Origin: Kordia algicida OT-1
GTDB lineage: Bacteria > Bacteroidota > Bacteroidia > Flavobacteriales > Flavobacteriaceae
Assembly (NCBI RefSeq): GCF_000154725.1
Contig: NZ_DS544873.1
Span: 2,432,891-2,496,890, forward strand
Direction of reading: 5' to 3'
DNA length: 64,000 nt
In this document: in pieces, positions 8,328-16,989 of the stretch
How positions within the stretch are numbered: position 1 is the stretch's first letter
How the letters are laid out: each line of letters starts with the position of its first letter
Program-made: the position numbers and the translations under genes
The notes under the pieces: model-generated
The model's input: the letters and a program-made list of their open reading frames with translations, nothing else
Told to the model about the DNA's origin: nothing
The model's database searches: none

Positions 8328-8594
8328 TTAAAGACTATTAATTTTTGCTACTAATTCAGTTGCTTTTGTCTCTAATGATTGTCTGATTCCTTTATAGTGA
8401 GCTTTCGGATTTTCAACACCTCTTTTGTTTGTTTCTACAATCAATTCATCAAAACTTTTAATAGACTCATCAATGATTTCCTCACTTTTCGTTGCATCTT
8501 CCTCTGGATTTGCAATTTGCCATATTAAAGCTGCATCAATGATATCACCAAAAACGTAGTTTAAGTCCTTCTTTAAATCTCTTTTATTTGACAT
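8328..8594 (-). CDS. Conserved small hypothetical protein
   Basis: 88 residues, acidic, predicted to be all helical (MSNKRDLKKDLNYVFGDIIDAA ... ELVAKINSL), with no signal or membrane segment. The sequence looks like a compact two- or three-helix cytosolic protein. I recall similar proteins across Flavobacteriaceae without a known role. It lies just upstream of the tRNA-Thr gene on the same strand (57 bases), so both may share transcription. Confidence 0.7.
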   Translation of the reverse strand: MSNKRDLKKDLNYVFGDIIDAALIWQIANPEEDATKSEEIIDESIKSFDELIVETNKRGVENPKAHYKGIRQSLETKATELVAKINSL

Positions 8595-8696
8595 GATTTA
8601 TTATTTTTTTGCAAATTTACACTAAAATGGTATATAATTTGTTATAAATAACACAAATATTAGAAGGTCTAATTTAAATTTTATAGTTTTATATCA

Positions 8697-8822
8697 ATGA
8701 ATGCTTTAGTACAATTATATCGCCAATTTATAAATCGTAATACAAACGCAAAACGTGTTATGATTACCATTCCTGTATCAACAAATAAACGTACAAATTA
8801 CAAGCATCGACATAAGTATTAG
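8697..8822 (+). CDS. 41-residue basic small protein
   Basis: ATG at 8697, stop TAG at 8820-8822. The protein begins MNALVQLYRQFINRNTNAK and ends TNKRTNYKHRHKY, with a net positive charge. Its own strong terminator follows 33 bases after the stop, which argues for a transcribed unit. The length of 41 codons alone would not be convincing. No domain is recognised. Confidence 0.5.
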   Translation: MNALVQLYRQFINRNTNAKRVMITIPVSTNKRTNYKHRHKY

Positions 8823-8854
8823 TTAACAATTCTATATTCATATCATAAACTTAT

Positions 8855-8886
8855 AAGGTGCTTTTTACAAAGCACCTTTTTTATTT
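8855..8886 (+). terminator. Intrinsic terminator
   Basis: 10-bp perfect stem AAGGTGCTTT/AAAGCACCTT with a TTAC tetraloop and TTTTTT tail; ends the transcript of the small ORF at 8697-8822. Confidence 0.9.
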
Positions 8887-8917
8887 TTATATCATTAATT
8901 TTTTAAAACCTATTATT

Positions 8918-9040
8918 ATGAAAAACATGTTCAAATTTATTCAAAAGACACTGATGACCATTCGCCGCTTTACACCCTATTTTGGAGTCAACAATTCGTT
9001 TGCATTAACCGAACCAATACCACTTTTGATACATCATTAA
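8918..9040 (+). CDS. 40-residue small protein upstream of the hotdog gene
   Basis: ATG at 8918 follows ATTATT, a common flavobacterial start context. The longer frame from 8858 starts inside the preceding terminator and is rejected. It reads MKNMFKFIQKTLMTIRRF, an amphipathic basic helix, and then TPYFGVNNSFALTEPIPLLIHH. The next gene starts 12 bases after the stop, so the two are likely co-translated. It could be a leader ORF rather than a functional protein. Confidence 0.45.
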   Translation: MKNMFKFIQKTLMTIRRFTPYFGVNNSFALTEPIPLLIHH

Positions 9041-9052
9041 AATTTAAACATT

Positions 9053-9427
9053 ATGAACACATTAACACAAAATAAAATACAGACAAATATTCAGTTTTTA
9101 GTCACTAAGAAAGTGGCGAATAGTAATGGATTTTTACATCCGCATGTACTTTTTGACAAGATTCAACTTGTAGCAACATATCCAATTAGAGAATTTTATA
9201 CTCATGAAGTTCCTGCCATTGTCGATTATACATTTAAAATGACCAAAAGCGCACGTTTACATGATAAGCTAACAATTCAGGCACAATTGATTCAACAACA
9301 TGATAAAAAATTAATCGTTCGTATCTTGGTTACCAAACCGAAGAAGAAAGCAGGAACCGAAGAAGTGATTTGTTCAGCTGTTTTTGGCTTTCCTTTAAAA
9401 GAGAAACCAATACGCAAAGTTTCATGA
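9053..9427 (+). CDS. Hotdog-fold (acyl-CoA thioesterase-like) protein
   Basis: 124 residues, of a length right for a single hotdog domain. The pattern GFLHPHVLFDKIQLVATYPIREF, VPAIVDYTFKMTKSARLHDKLTIQAQLI, KLIVRILVTKPKKKAGTEEVICSAVFGF resembles 4-hydroxybenzoyl-CoA/YbgC-type thioesterases. In these, a helix is followed by a five-strand sheet. The usual catalytic Asp could be in LFD, but I cannot prove activity. It ends at a clear terminator. Substrate unknown. Confidence 0.55.
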   Translation: MNTLTQNKIQTNIQFLVTKKVANSNGFLHPHVLFDKIQLVATYPIREFYTHEVPAIVDYTFKMTKSARLHDKLTIQAQLIQQHDKKLIVRILVTKPKKKAGTEEVICSAVFGFPLKEKPIRKVS

Positions 9428-9437
9428 GTTATAAAAT

Positions 9438-9470
9438 TCCCAAGTTGTTTGATGCTTGGGATTTTTTTTT
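9438..9470 (+). terminator. Intrinsic terminator
   Basis: 7-bp stem TCCCAAG (9438-9444) / CTTGGGA (9455-9461) with a 10-base loop and nine T; 11 bases past the hotdog gene. Confidence 0.82.
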
Positions 9471-9615
9471 ATTCGCTTCGCTCATCAATTCAAAGATTTA
9501 AAAATTCAATGATTCAAGGTTTTTCCTGAGATCATTATTTGATTTTTACATAAAATACTAAGTATTAAATACGTTTCTAGGAAGAAATTGAATGTTGTTT
9601 GAAACTAATTGTTAC

Positions 9616-9679
9616 ATTTTCAAATTTTCAAATTTTCAAATTGTTAGATTGTTAGATTGTTAGATTGTTAGATTGTTAG
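9616..9679 (+). repeat. Compound 8-bp tandem array
   Basis: Three units ATTTTCAA (9616-9639) run without a break into five perfect units ATTGTTAG (9640-9679). Both halves share the 8-bp period and the AT start. It is in the 322-base spacer 9428-9749, which holds only this, the next array and the terminator at 9438. Confidence 0.9.
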
Positions 9680-9711
9680 AAGCTAAAATTTATTTGAAAA
9701 ACTTCTCAATT

Positions 9712-9739
9712 CTCACAACTCACAACTCACAACTCACAA
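9712..9739 (+). repeat. 7-bp tandem array CTCACAA x4
   Basis: Four perfect CTCACAA units end 10 bases before the TrmL stop codon. Confidence 0.88.
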
Positions 9740-9749
9740 CTAAAAAAAA

Positions 9750-10202
9750 TCACTTCAACCTACGTATGCCTTCATACACCACAATACTAACTGCATTTGC
9801 CAAATTGAGACTTCTAATGTGTTCGCTAAACATAGGAATGGTATACAAATGTTCTTTATTATTTTCCACGATTTCTTCTGATAAACCCACTGATTCTTTC
9901 CCAAATACTAAAAACAATTCGTCTTCATACGGAATTTCATCATAGGTTTTTTGTCCATGACTTGACAGATATACCATTTTTTTACCAGCATTTTTTGCAT
10001 AGAATTCTGCAGTATTTTCGTAGATATGTACTTCCAAATGTTGCCAATAATCCAAACCCGCACGTTTGAGTCGCGCATCTGTAATTTCAAAACCAAAAGG
10101 CTTTACTAAATGAAGTTTGGAACCAGAAGCGAGACTTAAACGACCTATATTTCCTGTGTTTGTTGGAATTTCAGGTTCCATCAATACGATGTTGTATGCC
10201 AT
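9750..10202 (-). CDS. trmL: tRNA (cytidine/uridine(34)-2'-O)-methyltransferase TrmL
   Basis: 150 residues, a minimal SPOUT (alpha/beta-knot) methyltransferase. Key parts: the N-terminal NIVLMEPEIPTNTGNIGRLSLASG with the conserved N and R, LKRAGLDYW, LVFGKESVGLS (motif 2) and IPMFSEHIRSLNLANAVSIVVYE (motif 3 with SLNLANA). In E. coli TrmL methylates the wobble base of tRNA-Leu isoacceptors. Its ATG overlaps the stop of the upstream gene by one base, so the pair is co-transcribed. Confidence 0.93.
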   Translation of the reverse strand: MAYNIVLMEPEIPTNTGNIGRLSLASGSKLHLVKPFGFEITDARLKRAGLDYWQHLEVHIYENTAEFYAKNAGKKMVYLSSHGQKTYDEIPYEDELFLVFGKESVGLSEEIVENNKEHLYTIPMFSEHIRSLNLANAVSIVVYEGIRRLK

Positions 10203-10750
10203 TATTCAAACTTTATGTAATCAATTTCAATTTTAAACTCGCCCGCTTTCTTTTCATTTGAGATAAAACCAACACGCAATATTTTTTTCAGTTCATTTTT
10301 GGAGATTTTCCCAGGACGTTTGCGCCCAATATTGTATCGTGCAAATCCTGAAAACGGAATTTCTATTGTTTCCCATTTCCAGTCTGTCACTGGTAAATCT
10401 ACTTTATAATAGGGTACAAACCAACGTCTATCCATTTCTAAGGTAAATCCCATTATATATTTTTTTGATCGATATCGAATGATGACTTTTTTGAAAGCAG
10501 AAAGGTCTCTTTTACTAAATTGGCTTCGGTAAGAAGAAAATCCACCGTTATTTTCTAATGAAATGTTTCCAGAAAATACCACACCATTGTCTGAGAAACG
10601 ATAATCGCCTTCGGAAAGTCCACCCATCACGCCATCATTAGTAATTTGCCATTGTTTTCCATCTTTATATTTACCAAAATCAATTTCTTCGTTTTGTGCA
10701 ATTAAGAATTGAGATAGTAAAAGGAAGATCATTAGGTATTTCTGATTCAT
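10202..10750 (-). CDS. Secreted CIA30-like protein
   Basis: 182 residues. A signal peptide (residues 1-18, cut near IAQ-N) is followed by a single CIA30-type beta-sandwich. WQITNDGVMGGLSEGDYRFSDNGVVFSGNISLENNGGFSSYRSQF is the family's opening stretch, and VDLPVTDWKWETIEIPFSGF and FISNEKKAGEFKIEIDYIKF its end. The eukaryotic name refers to complex I assembly, but bacterial exported members are unlikely to have that role and may bind carbohydrate. It overlaps trmL by one base. Confidence 0.82.
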   Translation of the reverse strand: MNQKYLMIFLLLSQFLIAQNEEIDFGKYKDGKQWQITNDGVMGGLSEGDYRFSDNGVVFSGNISLENNGGFSSYRSQFSKRDLSAFKKVIIRYRSKKYIMGFTLEMDRRWFVPYYKVDLPVTDWKWETIEIPFSGFARYNIGRKRPGKISKNELKKILRVGFISNEKKAGEFKIEIDYIKFE

Positions 10751-11082
10751 TCTTTTTTTAGTTTAAAGATACAAAAGATTTTAGTGAAGCTTGAAATTTT
10801 ACTAGAGGAATGCAATTGTTAAAAAGTGTTAATTTTTAAAGATTTGGAAGAAAAATTGATTTTTACCCAAATTCACGATTTTTTAGCGATTTATATGATT
10901 TCGGAGATATTTTACACAATTTCCACATCAAAAATCGACAAAAAAACCATTTTTTTGCACATTTCTCACGAAAATTATTTTTTCGAAGAATTTTTTGTGT
11001 TAATTTTTTAACATTTAACTATTTCATTTTAACACTTTTTATGTTAATTTTTTTAATGAACCGTTAAGTGTTGTTAAATCAC
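10751..11082. other. AT-rich spacer with repeated TGTTAATTTTT words
   Basis: Very AT-rich. GTGTTAATTTTT-like words occur near 10828 and 10998, with ATGTTAATTTTT at 11041, plus related TTAACA pieces near 11009 and 11028. No gene is convincing. The dps promoter lies at its right end. Confidence 0.5.
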
Positions 11083-11112
11083 TTGACAAAATTTCTTCTG
11101 CCGCTATATTGA
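11083..11112 (+). promoter_or_regulatory. dps promoter (TTG-N19-TATATTGA)
   Basis: TTG at 11083-11085, a 19-base spacer, then TATATTGA at 11105-11112. This fits the Bacteroidota housekeeping promoter (-33 TTTG / -7 TAnnTTTG) with one mismatch in the -7 box. The transcript would have a leader of about 120 bases before dps. Confidence 0.65.
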
Positions 11113-11239
11113 AAGTGTGATTATTACAAATCGCAACAATAACACTAAAAATTATTTCTTGAAAATTTATTTTGGATGTATCCAGTTTCAAGAATTAGTG
11201 TCAAACAAAAAAATATTAACCATTAATAAGAAAAAGAAT

Positions 11240-11743
11240 ATGAATTATTTAAATATGAGTGATAAAGAATTAACTCCAGTTGTAATCGAATTAAATACAT
11301 TATTAGCCGATTACCACGTATATTACCAAAAACTAAGAAGTTTTCATTGGAATATTTTAGGAAAAAACTTTTTTGATCTTCATAATAAATTTGAAGAGTT
11401 ATATACTACTGCACAAACAAAGATTGATGAAATCGCAGAACGTATTTTAACTTTAAAATATCACCCAATTAGTAAAATGAGTGATTATTTAGAAATGTCT
11501 TCAATTGAAGAATCTAGTCCATTATTGACCGATTCAGAAATGGTAGAAATTCTAATCAACGACCACAAGTTATTGTTAGCACAGATGAAATTAGTAATCG
11601 ATCATGCTAATAAAGCAGGAGATGAAGGAACAATTGACTTGATAGGTGCTTACATTAGAGAATTAGAGAAATCTAGTTGGATGTTAAACGCTTGGTCAAC
11701 TAAAACTACAGCACAATTAAATAATTCGATGGTAAAATCATAA
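11240..11743 (+). CDS. dps: Dps family DNA-binding ferritin
   Basis: Start at the ATG at 11240 (167 residues); the frame is open further upstream to 11117, but that stretch runs through the leader and matches nothing in Dps. The ferroxidase site is intact and at the exact spacing of E. coli Dps: His36, His48, Glu52 (Asp in E. coli), Asp63, Glu67. The fold is a four-helix bundle that assembles as a 12-mer. It oxidises Fe(II) with H2O2 and shields DNA. The N-terminal tail is short and not very basic, so DNA binding may be weak. It follows a long AT-rich leader region. Confidence 0.93.
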   Translation: MNYLNMSDKELTPVVIELNTLLADYHVYYQKLRSFHWNILGKNFFDLHNKFEELYTTAQTKIDEIAERILTLKYHPISKMSDYLEMSSIEESSPLLTDSEMVEILINDHKLLLAQMKLVIDHANKAGDEGTIDLIGAYIRELEKSSWMLNAWSTKTTAQLNNSMVKS

Positions 11744-11865
11744 TTGTAACAAATTATTTACCATTTCGATAGAAGCACTTGTCTTCTAGCGTAGTTTTAA
11801 TGCTGTCTAAGATATTATCGCAGCTTACAAAAAGTATAATATCATAATTAATAATACCAATAACA

Positions 11866-12387
11866 ATGAAAAATTATATTAAATTTTTAGTACCATCAAT
11901 TTTATTATCAACTTCTATTGCATTTGCACAGGATAACATCGAAGATTCAGATGTTGTAAGAGAAAATGTAGCTGAATTTCAAATCGTAGAAGTAGAGTTA
12001 GAAGATAACATGAAAATGTTACAAGAAACAAAAGCAACTTATCCAGTAGTATTTGACGAAAATGACAAGTACAAATTAAATCAGGATAGAATTGTAGTAA
12101 ATCCAAGTTTGGAAACTACCTTCAAATTAGATACCGATAGAGACTCTAATTACGAAAGAGAAATTACCATTAATTATGTAAGACCTGAAAACTTTTCATA
12201 CGAATTTATGTTAACTGAAAATGGATTAAAAGTATGGTCTAATAAAGGAATGTCCGTAAAAGAAATTCACATGATTGATGATAAAAACATGAAGAAAAAA
12301 GTGAATATGTTAACTTCAGAAGGAATGTATAACATCATTATGAAAAATGGAGAAGTATACGAGATTGAAGTTACTGACATGAAATAA
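11866..12387 (+). CDS. Secreted protein of unknown function
   Basis: 173 residues with a signal peptide (cut at AFA-Q, about residue 21). The mature part is acidic and holds a stretch of alternating charged and hydrophobic residues (TTFKLDTDRDSNYEREITINYVRPENFSYEF) that suggests beta structure. The end is VYEIEVTDMK. I recognise no domain. It sits 122 bases after dps on the same strand and ends at a strong terminator. A stress-related role by association with dps is speculative. Confidence 0.65.
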   Translation: MKNYIKFLVPSILLSTSIAFAQDNIEDSDVVRENVAEFQIVEVELEDNMKMLQETKATYPVVFDENDKYKLNQDRIVVNPSLETTFKLDTDRDSNYEREITINYVRPENFSYEFMLTENGLKVWSNKGMSVKEIHMIDDKNMKKKVNMLTSEGMYNIIMKNGEVYEIEVTDMK

Positions 12388-12431
12388 TATTCCACCTAGG
12401 AACCCTGAATAGCCTAAACGCTATGAAAGAG

Positions 12432-12464
12432 AAACCGTCTCAATTTTTTGAGATGGTTTTTTTG
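12432..12464 (+). terminator. Intrinsic terminator
   Basis: 11-bp stem (12432-12442 / 12449-12459, one G-U) with a 6-base loop and T8 tail, 45 bases after the secreted-protein gene. Confidence 0.87.
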
Positions 12465-12473
12465 TGTTTCAAC

Positions 12474-13217
12474 TTATTTGAATACAATCAACGCATTTTC
12501 AATCATTTCGCGTTCGCCTTCCCAATCTCTAGAAACGTTTGTTTTAATAACTTTAGCAGGAATACCTCCAATCATCGTATTTTCTGATATATCTGAATAA
12601 TCTTTTTTAAGAACTGCATGCGAAGCAACCGTAATATAATCAGGAGTTATCGTGTCTTTATATACGGAAACTCTATTGCCAAAATAATTGTAATTTCCTA
12701 AAATAATTGTTCCTTTCATTTCATATTGTTCCTGCGTTTCCGTGTTGAACATCGCATGAAAATTAGTATCAATTACTTGCGATTCTGACCCGATTCGAGC
12801 ATATTTACCAAAGATAATTTTCTGAGAGCAAATGATTTTTCCTCGCGTTCCGATAGAAGCCATATTGCCCATTTCGCAATACGCATCTTCCATAATATTT
12901 AAAAAATAATCTTTTCCAAATTGACTAAATCCTTTAAAAGTCAACTGTCCATCAAGTGTAATTTCAGCAATTTTTGCAGATCGTTTATTCATTTCGTAAT
13001 TCTGACCAAAACCAATCATTCCTTTCGTGATTTTTGGTGCATTAATTGTAATATTTCCTCGTAAACTATTAAATTTCACAGAACCATAAAAAAACACTGG
13101 AAGCTTTTTTGCCACTGCAAACGGAAACATTTTATAATTAAAATAGAGTGTTTTTATCCAATTCACTGTCAGATACAACTTCCACTTTGCTCGTATATTT
13201 CTAAGCATTTGTCTCAT
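12474..13217 (-). CDS. Left-handed beta-helix (hexapeptide) acyltransferase
   Basis: 247 residues. An N-terminal basic part is followed by repeated hexapeptide-like turns from about residue 55 (RGNITINAPKITKGMIGFG) to IGGIPAKVIKTN. The coil includes MGNMASIGTRGKIICSQKIIFGKYARIGSES and a His-containing extended loop (TNFHAMFN) as in the catalytic site of O-acetyltransferases. The ending IPAKVI is typical of sugar O-acetyltransferases such as WbbJ and maltose/galactoside enzymes. It is the last gene of the 12474-16760 polysaccharide operon; its start overlaps the flippase stop by 4 bases (ATGA). Confidence 0.85.
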   Translation of the reverse strand: MRQMLRNIRAKWKLYLTVNWIKTLYFNYKMFPFAVAKKLPVFFYGSVKFNSLRGNITINAPKITKGMIGFGQNYEMNKRSAKIAEITLDGQLTFKGFSQFGKDYFLNIMEDAYCEMGNMASIGTRGKIICSQKIIFGKYARIGSESQVIDTNFHAMFNTETQEQYEMKGTIILGNYNYFGNRVSVYKDTITPDYITVASHAVLKKDYSDISENTMIGGIPAKVIKTNVSRDWEGEREMIENALIVFK

Positions 13218-14701
13218 GATCGTTTAGAAAGCTTATCTTTTATCAATTGTTTAATGTTCATTTTTTGCTGCAATTGCGAATACGTAAAGATATAAGAAAG
13301 TAGCATTATCACAATCATTCCGCCATATTTCAAATAGATTCCTTCTATAAAAGTACAGGCAAATGCCAATCCGCTTAACAAAATACATTGTATGAATAAT
13401 TTATAAAACGGACTTTGAAATTTTAAATTATAGAATATTTTGGTAATAATAAGTAAACTCACAAAGTGAATGATGTAATAACATAAAACACTGATTCCCA
13501 AACCTGTTAATCCGTAAAAATAATATCCTGTACAATTCATTGCCAACATTAACAGATTAAATCCAATAGAGGTTTTTACAAATATTCGCGAATCGCCTTT
13601 GGCAAGAATTACATATCCAACCGACCAAGAAACGGCTTTAAAAGCCATTCCTAAAACGCCCCAAGAAATTAATCCTAAAATCACCAAAAACTCTTTTGTA
13701 TATAGAATTTTGATGACCAATGGCGCCGCAATAAAAAATGTTGTAATAATTGGTGTTATCAACAAAATTGCAATCGTAGCCTGATTTCGTACAGCAACTT
13801 GCACTTTGCTATTATCTGTATGAATGGCTGACAATCGCGGAAAATAATCAGTTCCCATGGCGTTAAAAACCATTCCGACATACGAATTAATGATTAAAAA
13901 TCCTGCGGTGTAATACCCAACTTCATCCAATCCGCCAATGTATCTGATGTAAATTTGCAAAATATAGGTTGTTGTCAACGTAATAATTCCGGTAACACTC
14001 AACACCAAACCCAAATGCAGCATTTCTTTTCCTTTTGCGTACGCTTCTTTTATGGTAAGCGGAATTTTTGGGATTTTGAGTGAATTTACAAAGTACCAAA
14101 AAAACAAAAATATCGTAATTGCAGTAATAATAATCGTTGGTACAATCGCTGCTATTCCGTAACTATAATACAACGGTACTGATACAATTAAACCAATGGT
14201 ACTTCCTAATAAATTTGCAACTGCAAGCTTTCTCAGTGTTTGTTTTCCTTGTAGAATTGCGATTTTTCCGTTGGTCAACTGCATAAAGAAAATCGCAATT
14301 GCCAACCAAATAAATTCAAATGTATATTCTGTATTTCCAAATGTCAGTTTGCTTAAAACTGCCGAAAATACGATGGTAAATACTGCTCCAATAATTGCTG
14401 TAATCCAAATGAATTTTTCAAGAATACTGACAGTTTCCGCAATCCTTTTTTCATCTTTGGACGAATTTACATGCGCAATTTCTTTCACTGCACTTGTATC
14501 TAAACCGAGTTTTACGATTTCGCTAACTACTTGAATTGTCGTATTTAGCAAACCAATAATTCCCATGCCGACACTTCCCAGTAAAATAGCAACGACTTTT
14601 ACACGTACGATCGAAATCAGAATCTTAAACACCTGAACGCCACCAAATAGCGACGTAGCTTTTAAGATATGTGTGTATGAAAATTGTTGCTTATCAGCCA
14701 T
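13214..14701 (-). CDS. O-antigen/polysaccharide flippase (Wzx-like, MATE/MOP superfamily)
   Basis: 495 residues, about 12-14 transmembrane helices across its length. The start FSYTHILKATSLFGGVQVFKILISIVRVKVVAILLGS has the conserved amphipathic entry and the glycine-rich first helix of the polysaccharide transport family. Its likely role is to flip undecaprenyl-linked oligosaccharide across the inner membrane. It lies between a sugar aminotransferase and an acyltransferase, which fits O-antigen or capsule assembly. Start: ATG of MADKQQ, 20 bases after the aminotransferase stop. Confidence 0.88.
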   Translation of the reverse strand: MADKQQFSYTHILKATSLFGGVQVFKILISIVRVKVVAILLGSVGMGIIGLLNTTIQVVSEIVKLGLDTSAVKEIAHVNSSKDEKRIAETVSILEKFIWITAIIGAVFTIVFSAVLSKLTFGNTEYTFEFIWLAIAIFFMQLTNGKIAILQGKQTLRKLAVANLLGSTIGLIVSVPLYYSYGIAAIVPTIIITAITIFLFFWYFVNSLKIPKIPLTIKEAYAKGKEMLHLGLVLSVTGIITLTTTYILQIYIRYIGGLDEVGYYTAGFLIINSYVGMVFNAMGTDYFPRLSAIHTDNSKVQVAVRNQATIAILLITPIITTFFIAAPLVIKILYTKEFLVILGLISWGVLGMAFKAVSWSVGYVILAKGDSRIFVKTSIGFNLLMLAMNCTGYYFYGLTGLGISVLCYYIIHFVSLLIITKIFYNLKFQSPFYKLFIQCILLSGLAFACTFIEGIYLKYGGMIVIMLLSYIFTYSQLQQKMNIKQLIKDKLSKRS

Positions 14702-14721
14702 AAATTCATCGAGAATTGTTC

Positions 14722-15828
14722 CTAATTTTTATAGGAATTAAGTACTGAAATAATTGTTGAAATCGTTTCCATTTCCATCACAGGACTTATGGGCAAACTC
14801 AAACATTCTTGGTGAATTTTCTCTGTGATCGGAAAGTGCAAATGATTCCATTCTTTGTATGCTTCTTGTTTGTGTGGCGGAATTTCGTAATGAATTAATG
14901 TTCCAATTTCGTTTTCTGTCAAATAGGCTTGCAATTTTGCTCTATCATTCGTTCTAATCACAAATTGATGAAACACATGTGAAGCATCTTTTTGATAATT
15001 TGGCAAAATAATTAGGGGATTTTTAATCTCACTTAAATAACGCGTTGCCATTTTCCTCCTATTTTCGTTGTCCGTGTCTAAATGTGGCAATTTTACATTT
15101 AAAAATGCTGCTTGGATTTCGTCCAAACGATTGTTGACACCTTTGTACTGATTTACATATTTTGACGAACTTCCATAATTGCGTAATTTGGTAATCACTT
15201 CCGCTAGTTCTGTATCATTTGTGGTCACTGCGCCAGCTTCTCCTAAAGCGCCTAAATTTTTTGTAGGATAAAAACTAAATCCTGCTGCATCACTGAGGTT
15301 TCCTGCTTTTTTTCCTTTGGAACTTACAGCTCCATGTGCTTGTGCGGCATCTTCCATAACGAGCAAATTGTGCTTTTTTGCAATGCCTTGGATGGAACTC
15401 ATATCCACCAATTGCCCGTATAAATGAACGACCAAAATTCCTTTCGTTTTCGGCGTGATTACAGCTTCTATTTTGGTAGGATCAATATTAAATGTTTCTA
15501 AATCTGGTTCTACGAGAACAGGTTTTAATCCTGCTTTAGTGATTCCTAAAATACTCGCAATATATGTATTTGCAGGTACGATAATTTCGTCATCTTCTTG
15601 AAGTTTCCCGAGAATTTTATACGCTTCTAAAATCAAGATGAGTGCATCTAAACCATTACTGACACCAATACAATGTTTCGTTCCGCAATAAGCTGCAAAT
15701 GACTTTTCAAACGATGTTACATTAGTTCCCAACACGTAATATCCTGAATCTAGAAAATTCTTGAATCTTTCCTGAAATTCCACTTCAAATCGTGCGTTGA
15801 GTTTGTGTAAATCTAGAAATTTAATCAT
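14722..15828 (-). CDS. DegT/DnrJ/EryC1 sugar aminotransferase (FdtB/QdtB-like)
   Basis: 368 residues, PLP-dependent fold type I. Conserved features: [16 protein letters not shown] (PLP phosphate), [26 protein letters not shown] with the PLP-contact Asp, and [18 protein letters not shown] with the Schiff-base Lys. The C-terminal [16 protein letters not shown] also matches. Closest in character to enzymes that make dTDP-3-amino-3,6-dideoxyhexoses (FdtB/QdtB); this is inferred from the motif style and from the acyl-transfer-like neighbours. Overlaps the upstream gene by 4 bases. No sugar 3,4-ketoisomerase lies in the window. Confidence 0.87.
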   Translation of the reverse strand: MIKFLDLHKLNARFEVEFQERFKNFLDSGYYVLGTNVTSFEKSFAAYCGTKHCIGVSNGLDALILILEAYKILGKLQEDDEIIVPANTYIASILGITKAGLKPVLVEPDLETFNIDPTKIEAVITPKTKGILVVHLYGQLVDMSSIQGIAKKHNLLVMEDAAQAHGAVSSKGKKAGNLSDAAGFSFYPTKNLGALGEAGAVTTNDTELAEVITKLRNYGSSSKYVNQYKGVNNRLDEIQAAFLNVKLPHLDTDNENRRKMATRYLSEIKNPLIILPNYQKDASHVFHQFVIRTNDRAKLQAYLTENEIGTLIHYEIPPHKQEAYKEWNHLHFPITEKIHQECLSLPISPVMEMETISTIISVLNSYKN

Positions 15829-16760
15829 ATAAAAATCGTATCGAGTTTAGGACTGTTTTGTACGTCAATTTCGTAAAAATCTTGCGTGATTGTTCGTGCG
15901 CCAAAACCTTCTTTCCAGTAATGCAAACCTTCGTTGATATTTTTACCTTGGTTTTCGTTGGAAATACCAAAATCAAAGTACATTTTATCTTGAAATACTT
16001 CGTTTAGCAAATACAAGTGTAAAAAATCTAGACTTCCCAAAGTATTTTTGTCTTCGTTTCCTGAAATGTATTGTGAATGTGCTACATATTTCGTGTCAAA
16101 AATGGTTGTTCCGGCAACAATTTTTTCATCTTTATATACATTAAATTGTCGAATTTTATCTGGAAAAGACATTTTTAACTTTGTAATTTCTTCCAAAGAA
16201 TGAACAGGTTTTGCGTCGTGTTTTTTCTGCAGATTCGAAATTAAAATCTGATTCCAAAAATCATCAAATTCATGCACTTCTTTCACTACCAAATTGTGTT
16301 TTATAGCGCGTTTGTTGCCTGCAATTCTGTCTTTCGATACTTTTGGTCTTTGTTGCATATTTATTATGGAAAGTGCGTCTCTGCGTGTCAATTTCGCTTC
16401 AAGCGTAAACAATAGATATTGTAATTCATCTGTTGGCAACGGACTGTAAATTGTTGGCAACTGCTTTATGTGTAATTGCTGAATGTTGTTTTCTTTTAAA
16501 TCATCTAAAATCATTTGAAAACAAGTTGCCACGTCACGAAGTTTTAAATTTTCTGTAACCAAAATTCCGCCATAGGTTAATCCTTGATGTGAATACACTT
16601 TATTCTCGTGAATGTTGGCAGGAAATAGCGCAATTGGTTTATCTTTTTTAAAAAGTATCAAAGAGTAATCGTCAAATCGGTCATGATGATACTCCATAAA
16701 ATCGCGATAAAACAAAAACGTAGCATTCTTTGCTTCCGAGACAAAGTTATCCCAAAGCAA
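15825..16760 (-). CDS. FemAB/GNAT-like acyltransferase
   Basis: 311 residues, with the two-lobed pattern of FemAB-type double-GNAT proteins. The N-lobe has [29 protein letters not shown] and the YGGILVT turn. The C-lobe has [79 protein letters not shown]. It is the first gene of the operon, with a 4-base overlap to the aminotransferase, which suggests that it transfers an acyl or aminoacyl group to the amino sugar. The substrate is not shown by the sequence. Confidence 0.75.
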   Translation of the reverse strand: MLWDNFVSEAKNATFLFYRDFMEYHHDRFDDYSLILFKKDKPIALFPANIHENKVYSHQGLTYGGILVTENLKLRDVATCFQMILDDLKENNIQQLHIKQLPTIYSPLPTDELQYLLFTLEAKLTRRDALSIINMQQRPKVSKDRIAGNKRAIKHNLVVKEVHEFDDFWNQILISNLQKKHDAKPVHSLEEITKLKMSFPDKIRQFNVYKDEKIVAGTTIFDTKYVAHSQYISGNEDKNTLGSLDFLHLYLLNEVFQDKMYFDFGISNENQGKNINEGLHYWKEGFGARTITQDFYEIDVQNSPKLDTIFI

Positions 16761-16989
16761 TTTTGATTCACTTGTATATTTGGTTAGTGTGTAAATTTAG
16801 GTTTGGTTTAGAAAAAGTGAATTTACTAATTTTAACGTGAGTTTGGCAGAAGTATTATGGAAAATTGAAATTTTGTCTATTATTTTGGTTTTAAAATAAA
16901 TTCTTATAGATTTAATATTTATATTCTTCTTCATGGAAGGTATAATTACTAAAAAAAATATCGCTAATATTCACTCTAATTAAAAAAAT

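Noticed and set aside
8858..9040. Longer frame with a start inside the preceding terminator
   Set aside because: The first 20 codons overlap the hairpin and T run at 8855-8886, so the ATG at 8918 is used instead.
11117..11239. Extended N-terminus of Dps
   Set aside because: The 41 extra residues run through the leader of the transcript and match nothing in Dps proteins; the ferroxidase spacing fits the ATG at 11240.
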